Assembly: GCF_037078405.1 (NCBI RefSeq)
Contig: NZ_JAYMGZ010000002.1
Coordinates: 620,001-684,000, forward strand
DNA from: Haloarcula sp. DT43
GTDB taxonomy: Archaea; Halobacteriota; Halobacteria; Halobacteriales; Haloarculaceae
Direction of reading: 5' to 3'
DNA length: 64,000 nt
Part shown: positions 57,360 to 64,000 of the stretch, in pieces
How the letters are laid out: the number at the start of each line of letters is the position of its first letter
Numbering within the stretch: the first letter of the stretch is position 1
Made by a program: the position numbers and the translations under genes
Notes under the pieces: model-generated
Told to the model about the DNA's origin: nothing
Database searches by the model: none
The model's input: only the letters and a program-made list of their open reading frames with translations

Positions 57360-57881
57360 ATCACCCGCTACTTGGGAGTCATCCGGTATAAATTTCCCCA
57401 AAACCGACGGAGGAAAGTATGGTACAAGGCAGCAATGTCCACGGTGCTCCGAGAGCCGTCGTCCCGGCGGGGATTCGGGGCACCTGCAACACTGAAGCAG
57501 TACATACATCCCCTCGTATCGCCCCGTCCCAGGTGGGTCGCACGGACGACGCGTTGTCGCTTGCAGATGATGTCGGTACCCCTCGTGGCCGCCCGTCACG
57601 GGCCGGTCGCGAGTCGGAGACCCACCGCAGTTCCAGGCATCGTGGTCACTCCCTGACCGCGGGTCGGATACGGAGGCACGCGCCCCGCGCGGGGCGACCG
57701 GCGGAGCGAACCGACGGCATTCCGGTTCGGAGACTTTACACCGCGAGTCGGAACGGACTGGGGAGCGGCTTCGACATCGGACACACCTTCGGTCGGCCGT
57801 GGTTCGGGCAGCCACGGTCTGACACACCGTTATTTGCGACAGACCGAAAGGCGGTTTATCTCCCGGCATCGAACACGGGCA
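57360..57881. other. 522-nt region without a convincing gene
   Basis: An ATG at 57419 lies 28 nt after a strong TATA, but the frame that follows (to 57889) is basic, poor in Asp/Glu and low in third-position GC, unlike every real gene nearby, so I do not call it. The region contains a 16-bp perfect palindrome CGCCCCGCGCGGGGCG (57681-57696) and a 6-bp stem CCGTGG/CCACGG with a 9-nt loop (57795-57815). It could be a non-coding transcript or a decayed gene. Confidence 0.45.
57387..57395. promoter_or_regulatory. TATAAATTT, possible bidirectional TATA box
   Basis: Lies about 32 nt upstream of the minus-strand 60-aa gene and 28 nt upstream of an unsupported plus-strand ATG. It is near-symmetric, so direction cannot be decided from sequence. 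Confidence 0.45.
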
Positions 57882-58349
57882 ATGAGTGACGACGAGTTCC
57901 GCGGACTCCGACGTGCGGCCGACTACCAGTTCGGCGGCGGTGGCGGAGCGGCGCTGTTTGCGGGTCCCGACGCCCTCGACGTAACGCACACCAGCTCCGG
58001 GCGGCCGCGACAGGTCCATGCCACGGACGGCCGCATCGCCACGTACGGTGACGACGGGCGCTTCCGGCTCGGTCTCGCCGGCGGGAACCGGCTCCTCGAT
58101 GCGTTCGACGCGCCGCGACACCGCGTGGTCGTCGGCGACGAGAGCGAGCCGTTCGTCCGCGAGGGCCGGAACGCCTTCGCGAAGTTCGTCCAGTCGGCCG
58201 ACCCGGCGCTGCGACCGGGCGACGAGGCCCTCGTCGTCCACGAGGACGGCTATCTGCTTGCCGTCGGCCGCGCGGAACTGCCCGGCGGCGGCATGGACGA
58301 CTTCGAGACGGGGATGGCCGTGAAGGTCCGCCAGGGCGCGGAGGACTGA
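57882..58349 (+). CDS. PUA-domain protein
   Basis: 155 aa. The C-terminal half is a PUA domain: HRVVVGDESEPFVREGRNAFAKFVQSADPALRPGDEALVVHEDGYLLAVGRAELPGGGMDDFETGMAVKVRQG, with the R-G-x-N-V/A-F-AKFV and LAVGRA features seen in archaeosine tRNA-guanine transglycosylase-associated PUA proteins. The N-terminal half (AADYQFGGGGGAALF...VTHTSSGRPRQVHATDGRIATY) is the usual pre-PUA region of these stand-alone archaeal proteins. It probably binds tRNA or rRNA. GGTTTATC 27 nt upstream fixes the ATG at 57882. Confidence 0.85.
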   Translation: MSDDEFRGLRRAADYQFGGGGGAALFAGPDALDVTHTSSGRPRQVHATDGRIATYGDDGRFRLGLAGGNRLLDAFDAPRHRVVVGDESEPFVREGRNAFAKFVQSADPALRPGDEALVVHEDGYLLAVGRAELPGGGMDDFETGMAVKVRQGAED

Positions 58350-58401
58350 GGCGGGAGCGCGGCGACAGAAAGCACTTTGCGTCGTGTTCGGAACGACGGG
58401 T

Positions 58402-58893
58402 ATGCGCCGCCGGCAGGCCCTCGCCGCTCTCCTCACCCTCCCGGTTACCGGGTGCGTCGCGCCCGGTTCAGACCGGTCGACGCAGAGCGGTTCGTCGCGG
58501 ACAGCCGCGGGACGACGGTCGCCAACGCCTCCCGACCAGTCGTCACCGACGCCCACCGACCAGCCCGCGTCGACACCGCCGCTGACGGTACCTCCGGACG
58601 ACCCGATACTGTTCGTCGTTCACAACGCGACAGATAGCGAACGAACCGTCCATCTCCGCGTCGCTCGCGGCGGGACGCCGGTGCTCGACGAGGCGGTGAC
58701 GCTCCCCGGCGGCGAATCGAGCGAGTTCGATTCGGGCATCGCCGCGACCGGCGAGTACTCCATCAGCGTCGACGTGGAGGGCGGTCTGAGCCGGACGCTC
58801 GACGTTCACATCGGTGAGTTCGACATCCGCGGCGGGTCGAATCACTACGTCGAAGTCACCGCCGACGGGGTCGATGTCTTCTGGGAGGAGTAA
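58402..58893 (+). CDS. Small lipoprotein with Thr/Pro-rich linker
   Basis: 163 aa. MRRRQALAALLTLPVTGC gives a Tat-like signal with Cys18 as lipid anchor, followed by a disordered S/T/P linker (about 30-65) and a compact beta-sandwich-like domain (ILFVVHNATDSERTVHLRVARGGTPVLDEAVTLPGGESSEFDSGIAATGEYSISVDVEGG). This is a common haloarchaeal surface lipoprotein plan. An in-frame GTG 18 nt upstream is the alternative start. It is convergent with the AEC transporter gene: its TAA ends directly before the other stop. Confidence 0.72.
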   Translation: MRRRQALAALLTLPVTGCVAPGSDRSTQSGSSRTAAGRRSPTPPDQSSPTPTDQPASTPPLTVPPDDPILFVVHNATDSERTVHLRVARGGTPVLDEAVTLPGGESSEFDSGIAATGEYSISVDVEGGLSRTLDVHIGEFDIRGGSNHYVEVTADGVDVFWEE

Positions 58894-59844
58894 TCATAGC
58901 ACCAGCCCGGACTGCAACGCCCAGACGAGCACCGTCACCGTCACCGCGCTGGCGACGGTCGTCAGGAACACCGTCGCGCTGACGAGTTCGTCCGGGGAGC
59001 GGTCCCCGGTCCCGTGGCTGAACGCGCCGACGAGGATGATAGTCGTCACGCCGGTCGGCGTCGCGAGCAGGAGCACGACCACCCGCGCGACCGTCTGGTT
59101 CTGGAACCCCACCGCGAGCACCGCCCCGAGCGCGACCACCGGCGCGAGCAGGAGTTTCAGCGCGCTGGCGGCTCCGACCGAGCCGAGGTCGCTGTCCCCG
59201 TCGACGCTCGACAGCTGAATCCCGAGGATGAGCAACATCACCGGAATCGAGGCGTTGCCGAGCAGTTCCAGCGTCTGCATCACCGTCGACTCCGCCGGCG
59301 GGACCGCGCCGAGCCAGCGGAGGCCGAGCGCGACGACGACGGCGTAGACGAGCGGCACGCCGAACACGCGGCGCATGTCCGCGAGCGGGCTGCTGGCGCT
59401 GCCCCGGGCGGCGATGTAGATGCCGACGGTGTAGAGCAACACGCCCTGCAGCGCGGTCACGAGGACGGCGGTGCTCCGGCCAGTGGGACCGAAGGCGAAG
59501 TCGGCCAGCGGGATACCGTAGTTCCCGGTGTTGGGGAAGATAGAGATGAGGACGAACCCGCCCAGCAGGGGTTCGGAGTGGCCCGTCAGGCGGCCGACCC
59601 CCTCCGCGACGGCGAGCATCGCCGCGGTGAACACCACGACGGCGAGGACGACGCTCAGAATCGTCCCGCCGGCCAGCGTCGACGTGGTCAGGCTGTGGAC
59701 GACGAGCGCCGGCGCGAGAACGTACACCGTGATGGTGTTGAGTGCGTCGGGGTCGGTGTCCTCCACCCGGCCGAGCGCGAAGCCAGCCGCGGCGACGACG
59801 ACGACCGGCAGGATGGCCGTGGCGAAGATAGACAGCAGTGACAC
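58894..59844 (-). CDS. AEC family (auxin efflux carrier-like) transporter
   Basis: 316 aa, ten membrane segments in two inverted halves, normal for prokaryotic AEC proteins. Landmarks are ALNTITVYVLAPALVVHSL (family ...YVxxPALxF), ISIFPNTGNYGIPLADFAFG (the conserved NxGNYGxP) and LLGNASIPVMLLILGIQLS. The GTG start is supported by TTCTAAGG about 27 nt upstream. AEC proteins export organic acids such as malate or malonate, or indole compounds; the substrate here is unknown. Confidence 0.88.
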   Translation of the reverse strand: MSLLSIFATAILPVVVVAAAGFALGRVEDTDPDALNTITVYVLAPALVVHSLTTSTLAGGTILSVVLAVVVFTAAMLAVAEGVGRLTGHSEPLLGGFVLISIFPNTGNYGIPLADFAFGPTGRSTAVLVTALQGVLLYTVGIYIAARGSASSPLADMRRVFGVPLVYAVVVALGLRWLGAVPPAESTVMQTLELLGNASIPVMLLILGIQLSSVDGDSDLGSVGAASALKLLLAPVVALGAVLAVGFQNQTVARVVVLLLATPTGVTTIILVGAFSHGTGDRSPDELVSATVFLTTVASAVTVTVLVWALQSGLVL

Positions 59845-59978
59845 GGCGGGAATGGACGGGCGAGCCTTAGAATCGTTACGAAGCCGCTGTGGCGTGCCTG
59901 TTTCGGTCGCTAGCGGTCCCGACGACCGGCCGAGCCCGGGTCGCTACGCTTTTCTGCCCTGGCCCGCCAGTCCTACGT

Positions 59979-60362
59979 ATGTTTGGCGGAGGCGGCGGGA
60001 TGAACCCGCGCAAGATGAAACAGATGATGGAACAGATGGGCATCGACATGGAGGACATCGATGCGCAGGAAGTGATTATCCGCACGCCGGACGAGGAACT
60101 CGTCTTCGACGACGCGGAGGTCCAGCTCATGGAGGCCCAGGGCCAGAAGACCTACCAGGTCGTCGGCGAGCCCGAGAGCCGCGACCTCGACTCCGACGCG
60201 GGAGCGGCAGACGACGCCGACGAGAGCGGCAGCGACTCCGGCGTCGACGAGGACGACGTTGAACTCGTCGCCATGCGGGCCGGCGTCGACGAGGACACCG
60301 CGCGAGCGGCGCTGGAAGCCAACGACGGCGACCTCGCGGACGCGGTCGACGAACTGGAGTAA
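59979..60362 (+). CDS. nac: Archaeal nascent polypeptide-associated complex protein
   Basis: 127 aa. [43 protein letters not shown] is the archaeal NAC start, with the NAC beta-barrel to about residue 65, an acidic linker, and a C-terminal UBA helix bundle ([36 protein letters not shown]). The homodimer binds ribosomes at the exit tunnel and contacts nascent chains. CTTTTCTG about 27 nt before the ATG at 59979 sets the start. Two nt downstream the tRNA methyltransferase gene begins. Confidence 0.95.
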   Translation: MFGGGGGMNPRKMKQMMEQMGIDMEDIDAQEVIIRTPDEELVFDDAEVQLMEAQGQKTYQVVGEPESRDLDSDAGAADDADESGSDSGVDEDDVELVAMRAGVDEDTARAALEANDGDLADAVDELE

Positions 60363-60363
60363 C

Positions 60364-61086
60364 GTGGCGTACCTCTTCGTCCACGAGGACCGCGAGTACC
60401 TGCTGGACCCCGGCGAGCGCTTCGAGTCCGACCTCGGCATTCTGGAGGTCCCCGAGGACGTTGCACCGGGCGATGTCGTCGAGACCCATCTGGGCACCGG
60501 CTTCACCGTCCGCCGGCTGCGCGGCCCGGACCTGTTTACCCACCTCGAACGCACCGGCGCGCCGATGATGCCCCGCGACGTGGGGCTGGTCGTCGGTAAG
60601 ACCGGCGTCGCCGCCGCGGACCGCGTCCTCGACGCTGGCACCGGGACCGGCATCCTCAGCGCGTACATGGGTCGCATCGGGGCCGACGTGGTGACCTACG
60701 AGCGCGACCCCGACTTCGCCGAGGTGGCCCGCCAGAACATGGCCGTCGCCGGCGTCGCGGACGCCGTCGAGGTCCGGACCGGCGACGTCACCGACGACCT
60801 CGACGACCTCTCGGGGTTCGACGTGGTGACTCTCGACACGGAGGACGCTCCCACCGTGGTCGAGCGGACGCCCACGCTGCTCGACCGGGGCGGGTCGCTG
60901 GCGGTGTACTCCCCGTTCGTGGAGAACACCCGCGAGGTCGTGGCCACGGCCACCGAGGTCGGCCTGGAAGGCGTCGAGACGCTCGACACTATCCAGCGCG
61001 AGATGGACTTCGACGACCGCGGCTCCCGCCCCTCGACCGGCGGCGTCGGCCACACCGGCTACCTGACGTTCGCCCGGCGGCCCTGA
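60364..61086 (+). CDS. trmI: tRNA (adenine-N1)-methyltransferase (TrmI-like)
   Basis: 240 aa, GTG start one nt after the NAC stop, so co-transcribed with NAC. The N-terminal beta part (REYLLDPGERFESDLGILEVPEDVAPGDVVETHLG) is followed by a Rossmann methyltransferase with the SAM motif VLDAGTGTGILSAYMGRIG, the acidic ribose contact YERDPDFAEVARQN, and DVVTLDTEDAPTVVERTPTLLDRGGSLAVYSPF. Archaeal TrmI methylates A57 and A58 in the tRNA T-loop. The NAC-TrmI pairing links two ribosome/tRNA functions and is common in haloarchaea. Confidence 0.9.
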   Translation: MAYLFVHEDREYLLDPGERFESDLGILEVPEDVAPGDVVETHLGTGFTVRRLRGPDLFTHLERTGAPMMPRDVGLVVGKTGVAAADRVLDAGTGTGILSAYMGRIGADVVTYERDPDFAEVARQNMAVAGVADAVEVRTGDVTDDLDDLSGFDVVTLDTEDAPTVVERTPTLLDRGGSLAVYSPFVENTREVVATATEVGLEGVETLDTIQREMDFDDRGSRPSTGGVGHTGYLTFARRP

Positions 61087-61158
61087 CGCCCACCCGAGCC
61101 GGGCACCCCTACCGTTGGGGTCGGTTTTAAACATGCAGTAGCACGTACATGTCACTGC

Positions 61159-61368
61159 ATGAGCGACTCAGAGACGCCGATGGAGACGACGACCTGGCCC
61201 GACCTCGCAATCGGGCTCTACGACCGTCTGACCGGGCGCAACGCCGAGATAACGTACGACTTCGAGGACATGGAGGTCGACGTGCCGAGCAAGGCCGGCG
61301 AGGACGCCGAACACGCCCGCTGGCGGGTCGACGGCACGCTGACCATCACAACACGCGACAACGACTGA
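61159..61368 (+). CDS. 69-aa acidic haloarchaeal protein
   Basis: Acidic protein with WPDLAIGLYDRLTGRNAEITYDFEDMEVDVPSK and HARWRVDGTLTITTRDND; the C-terminal half reads as a small beta sheet. TTTTAAA (about 61125-61131) lies some 31 nt upstream. It is followed after 2 nt by the gene at 61371, so they form a unit. No family is recognised. Confidence 0.68.
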   Translation: MSDSETPMETTTWPDLAIGLYDRLTGRNAEITYDFEDMEVDVPSKAGEDAEHARWRVDGTLTITTRDND

Positions 61369-61370
61369 CA

Positions 61371-61751
61371 GTGGCGACCACGGCGAAGACGGTCGGCGCG
61401 CTGGTCGACGTCCTCGAACGGAAGCCGGACCTCCTCGTCGACGCCGACCTGACCGTCGAGCGTGACGGTGTCGCCTTCACCGTCCGCGGGTACGACGACC
61501 TCGTGGCCGTCGACCTGCCGTCGTTCGGAGCGGCGCTCACCCTCTGGCGGGACCGGCCGGTCGAGGGCGCGGACGCCGCCGCGGCGCTTTCGGCTGCTGG
61601 ACTGACGGCCGAACTCAGAGTCCGCGGAGCGCCCGTCGCCCGCCTCGGCGCGTCCGCCGTCCCGGGCCCGCTCACGGAACGGCTCGGCCTCGGCCCGGTC
61701 GAACTGTTCTCCGAGGGCGCGCTCCTGGCGCTTACGCCACGGCGCGGATGA
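61371..61751 (+). CDS. Hypothetical protein in a unit with the 69-aa gene
   Basis: 126 aa, GTG start 2 nt after the previous stop. ALVDVLERKPDLLVDADLTVERDGVAFTVRGYDDLVAVDLPSFGAALTLWRD shows alternating strands and helices without a recognised motif. The longer open frame upstream is rejected because it is Arg/His-rich and overlaps the previous gene. The last 20 nt overlap the convergent gene at 61732-62343. Function is unknown. Confidence 0.65.
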   Translation: MATTAKTVGALVDVLERKPDLLVDADLTVERDGVAFTVRGYDDLVAVDLPSFGAALTLWRDRPVEGADAAAALSAAGLTAELRVRGAPVARLGASAVPGPLTERLGLGPVELFSEGALLALTPRRG

Positions 61752-62343
61752 GCGCCAGCAGTTCGGCCCGGTAGTCCGACGGCGTCCGTTCGAGCGTCTC
61801 GGTGGGGTTCTCGATACCGAGCAGCGTCGCCAGCGCCCGGTCGGGGTACGCCCCGGCGGCGATGCGGAAGCCGTCGCCGTGCCAGACGCCGACCCAGCCG
61901 GTAATCGACAGCGTCGCGTCGACCGCTTCGAGGGAGAGTTCGGCGCTGTAACTCCGGAGCCGTGCGCGGTCGCCGCTGTCGACGCGGACCCGCTCGCTCC
62001 GCCCGCGCTCGACGGACTCGAACCCCCTGTCGGCCAGTTCGTCGGCGAAGGCCGACTGGGCCTCCGAGCGGACTGTCGGGAGAATCATCGCCGGGCCGAT
62101 ACCCGGCGTGAGCGGTGGCGTAAACGACAGCGCGGTCGCGAAGAAGAACCGCCACTGGTGGTCGAGCCCGACCGCGTCCCGGACGGCCGCGCGCGTCTCG
62201 GCCGCGTCGTACACCTTCGTCGCCCCCTCGACGCGGGCCGTCGGGAGCTCGAAGACGGTCTCGACGCTCTCGTCGACGAGCTCCCAGCCGCCGTCGCGCA
62301 ACTGGTCGGCGGGGACGTCCGGGTACGCGGGGTCAGTGGGCAC
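61732..62343 (-). CDS. Haloarchaeal hypothetical protein with a hydrophobic centre
   Basis: 203 aa, GTG start. An N-terminal soluble part (ADQLRDGGWELVDESVETVFELPTARVEGATKVYD) leads to a Pro-rich hydrophobic stretch (WRFFFATALSFTPPLTPGIGPAMILPTV) that could be a membrane-interacting loop, then a beta-rich domain (SYSAELSLEAVDATLSITGWVGVWHGDGFRIAAGAYPD). No recognised family motif. It lies 9 nt downstream of the TFS gene on the same strand, so probably co-transcribed, and its 3' end overlaps the convergent gene by 20 nt. Confidence 0.68.
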   Translation of the reverse strand: MPTDPAYPDVPADQLRDGGWELVDESVETVFELPTARVEGATKVYDAAETRAAVRDAVGLDHQWRFFFATALSFTPPLTPGIGPAMILPTVRSEAQSAFADELADRGFESVERGRSERVRVDSGDRARLRSYSAELSLEAVDATLSITGWVGVWHGDGFRIAAGAYPDRALATLLGIENPTETLERTPSDYRAELLALIRAVA

Positions 62344-62352
62344 GGGCTGGCC

Positions 62353-62679
62353 TCAGTGGTCGTCCTCGCGCCACTTGTGTTCGCACTCGGTACAGGTGAA
62401 AAAGCGCGTCTCGGACTCGTCGGCCGCGCGAATCTGCTTCATTTCGTAGAAGGCCCGCTCGTTGCCACACTCGGGACAGCGGGCCCCCGTGGTCGGCCCC
62501 ATGTCCTCGGCGTCGACCTCGGACGTGTCGACGACCTCCGACTCCTCCTGGCCCTGCGTGGTGACGGCCATCTCCTGTTCGGCCTCGGCGTTCCGGCGCT
62601 TCTCGTACCCGCAGCTGCCACAGACCCAGCGCTCGTCGTCCGTTTTCATCATCGAACCGCATTCGTCGCAGAACTCCAT
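62353..62679 (-). CDS. tfs: Transcription factor S (RNA polymerase cleavage factor, TFIIS/RPA12-like)
   Basis: 108 aa. Two zinc ribbons: an N-terminal one with CDEC and CGSC (MEFCDECGSMMKTDDERWVCGSCGYEKR), and a C-terminal one with CPEC and CTEC (ARCPECGNERAFYEMKQIRAADESETRFFTCTECEHKWRE). The C-terminal hairpin carries the catalytic acidic pair in RAADESETRF; TFIIS-type RSADE reads RAADE here. TFS stimulates RNA cleavage by backtracked archaeal RNA polymerase. GTTTAAC about 30 nt upstream serves as TATA. Confidence 0.94.
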   Translation of the reverse strand: MEFCDECGSMMKTDDERWVCGSCGYEKRRNAEAEQEMAVTTQGQEESEVVDTSEVDAEDMGPTTGARCPECGNERAFYEMKQIRAADESETRFFTCTECEHKWREDDH

Positions 62680-62737
62680 TGTAGTACCACCGTATGCCTG
62701 CCGCCCGTGTTAAACGCCCGGTTTCGCTCAGCCCGTC

Positions 62738-63760
62738 TCAGTCGTTGCGGACCCACGCCGAACACGGCTCCATGTCGTCCATGACCTCGCCGTGGAACGA
62801 ACAGTACGGCTCGATGTCGCCGTCTTGCATCACGTACTCGAAGTGCCGGCAGTTCCCGCAGTAGGTGTCCGGCTCGCCCCGGTGGACCGCCGTCTCGGTA
62901 ATCGCGTCGTGGCCCGTCGTCGCCGTGCCGCCGTCGGTCGACGCCGACGCTTCCGGGCCGGCCTCGGCTATCCGCGGGTCGAGCGCGCTCTCGGAGGGGC
63001 CGGTCCGGCCTGTCGACCCGGCGTTCGCCTGCCGCCCAGTCGCCGCTGCGTCGTCGGACCGCCGCTGGGACCGCGTGCCGCGGTCGGCCCCCGACTGGCC
63101 GCTCGCGTGCGTCCCGCCCGACTGCCCGGTCCCGCCGTCGCCGACAGCGCCCTCGTCGGTCAGGTTCGCCCGGTTCGTCTGCGTCTCGACCGTGCCGTCG
63201 GGGTCCTGTCCGAAGAACCCGATGCCGCCCAGCCCCGGCAGGGTCCGGGCCTCCTCGACGAGGCGAATCGTCCCTTCCTCCGTCACTTCCATCCGGGCCG
63301 TCCCGCCGGGGTCGTTCCGCGTCTTGAACGTTGCGAGCGACACGAACAGACACCAGAACGTCGTCACGATACCGGCGAAGTACACACAGCCCGTAAGCAG
63401 CGCCAAGAGCGGGTCGCTGCTGGTCCAGCTGTAGGGGTACAGCGACTGGAACAGCCCGACGCCGACCGCCGCGACGGCCGTGCCGCCGAGGGCGGTCAGC
63501 CGGATGCGTCGGCTGGCCGGCAACACCGCGAACATCCCGAGGATGACCGACGGAAGTCCGAGTCCGGCGACGATGCCGGCGATACGCCTGGCGGCGTAGG
63601 CGTCCAGCCCGTACCCGTTCCCGACGCCGGTCGTGGCGAGCGCGATTGCCCCCACGAGCCCGGCGGTACCCGCGAGAAACAGTGCCGTCCCGACGAGTTG
63701 CTGGCGACGCGATGCGACGCGCCCGACCTCCCCCTCGTACACGTCGGTGAGACTAGTCAT
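62738..63760 (-). CDS. Membrane protein with a cysteine-rich cytosolic C-terminus (DUF7139-like)
   Basis: 340 aa. Four membrane segments occupy about residues 20-135 (VGTALFLAGTAGLVGAIALATT, IAGIVAGLGLPSVILGMFAVLP, ALGGTAVAAVGVGLFQ, LLALLTGCVYFAGIVTTFWCLFVSLATF). A long low-complexity Gly/Ser/Thr/Gln linker (about 180-295) follows, then a compact module CGNCRHFEY...EPYCSFHGEVMDDMEPCSAW with four Cys and two His, likely a zinc site. GTTTTATCC about 27 nt upstream fixes the ATG at 63760; an in-frame start 9 nt upstream is less likely. Function is unknown. Confidence 0.75.
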   Translation of the reverse strand: MTSLTDVYEGEVGRVASRRQQLVGTALFLAGTAGLVGAIALATTGVGNGYGLDAYAARRIAGIVAGLGLPSVILGMFAVLPASRRIRLTALGGTAVAAVGVGLFQSLYPYSWTSSDPLLALLTGCVYFAGIVTTFWCLFVSLATFKTRNDPGGTARMEVTEEGTIRLVEEARTLPGLGGIGFFGQDPDGTVETQTNRANLTDEGAVGDGGTGQSGGTHASGQSGADRGTRSQRRSDDAAATGRQANAGSTGRTGPSESALDPRIAEAGPEASASTDGGTATTGHDAITETAVHRGEPDTYCGNCRHFEYVMQDGDIEPYCSFHGEVMDDMEPCSAWVRND

Positions 63761-63891
63761 GCGGTACACTACTGCTACATCGGATAAAACTACCCGTCAG
63801 ACACACGCATGACGCGGGCGCGCGTACACGCATCGCCCGCGGTGCGCGGCGTTCCGAAAGCACTAATCAGGCCGGCGGGTACAGTCCGGGT

Positions 63892-64000
63892 ATGAGCGAC
63901 GACGAAAGCGAGGACGCGGAGGAGCCGGCTGTCGAACTCGGCGACGGCCCCGACGTGGCCGGCGCGCCGCTGGCCCGCGTCTCGGCCCGGCTCACCTGGG
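63892..64000 (+). CDS. DUF5789-like haloarchaeal protein, 5' part (cut by window edge)
   Basis: The visible 36 codons begin MSDDESEDAEEPAVELGDGPDVAGAPLARVSARLTW, matching the start of the small acidic DUF5789 family, whose members continue with a short conserved domain of unknown function (usually under 100 aa in total). ACTAATCAGG about 27 nt upstream is a plausible TATA box. The rest is outside the window. Confidence 0.65.
   Translation, partial: MSDDESEDAEEPAVELGDGPDVAGAPLARVSARLTW

Noticed and set aside
57405-57425. GGAGGAAAGT resembling the conserved RNase P RNA element near its 5' end
   Set aside because: The following conserved CCC run and the 3' ACAGAA element are missing, so the match is probably chance.

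Overview
This window is high-GC chromosomal DNA from a halophilic archaeon (class Halobacteria). A member of the Haloarcula group is my best guess, but the sequence alone does not fix the genus. The evidence is archaeal: sn-glycerol-1-phosphate dehydrogenase (archaeal lipids), aIF2-beta, archaeal NAC, transcription factor S, the KH/beta-CASP termination nuclease aCPSF1, an archaeal-type ProRS with a C-terminal zinc domain, very acidic proteins, Tat-dependent lipoproteins, and TATA-like boxes about 27 nt before start codons (leaderless transcripts). I see no tRNA, rRNA, insertion sequence, prophage or CRISPR array.

Layout. 1-6 kb: aIF2-beta (cut by the window edge), a small haloarchaeal protein, a CapA-like lipoprotein, and a thiBPQ-type thiamine ABC importer. 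6-10 kb: an E1-alpha thiamine-diphosphate dehydrogenase subunit divergent from the importer, an internally duplicated hypothetical protein, and an Nramp-like transporter translationally coupled to a P-loop protein. 10-17 kb: two small proteins, aCPSF1, a 51-aa zinc ribbon, and a metal/peroxidase module (Fe-Tp-like lipoprotein, DyP-like Tat lipoprotein, double winged-helix regulator, membrane protein). 17-28 kb: SAM hydroxide adenosyltransferase family protein, proS, a CBS protein, gltB, an SDR, egsA and a Nudix protein. 28-39 kb: S9 peptidase, GT4 glycosyltransferase, NhaC-type antiporter, XPB-like helicase, HemAT-type sensor and a FolC-FolP fusion. 39-48 kb: membrane proteins, FNT channel, PurN-PurH fusion, PrsW protease, purB, an MFS transporter and a phosphoribosyltransferase. 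48-55 kb: diaminopimelate lysine genes (dapA-dapB, dapD, lysA-dapE) split by a bactofilin-like membrane protein gene and a stem-loop array. 55-64 kb: an NYN-domain protein, PUA protein, AEC transporter, NAC-TrmI operon, TFS, and a DUF5789-like gene cut by the right edge.

Functional links. One-carbon and purine metabolism recurs (FolCP fusion, PurNH fusion, PurB). Lysine synthesis by the succinylase DAP route is nearly complete, but no dapF is visible. Thiamine uptake lies beside a ThDP enzyme. The least explained signals are non-coding: stem-loop repeats downstream of purNH and dapD with different but internally complementary stems and similar loops, and a hairpin-rich stretch with its own strong TATA box between proS and the CBS gene.
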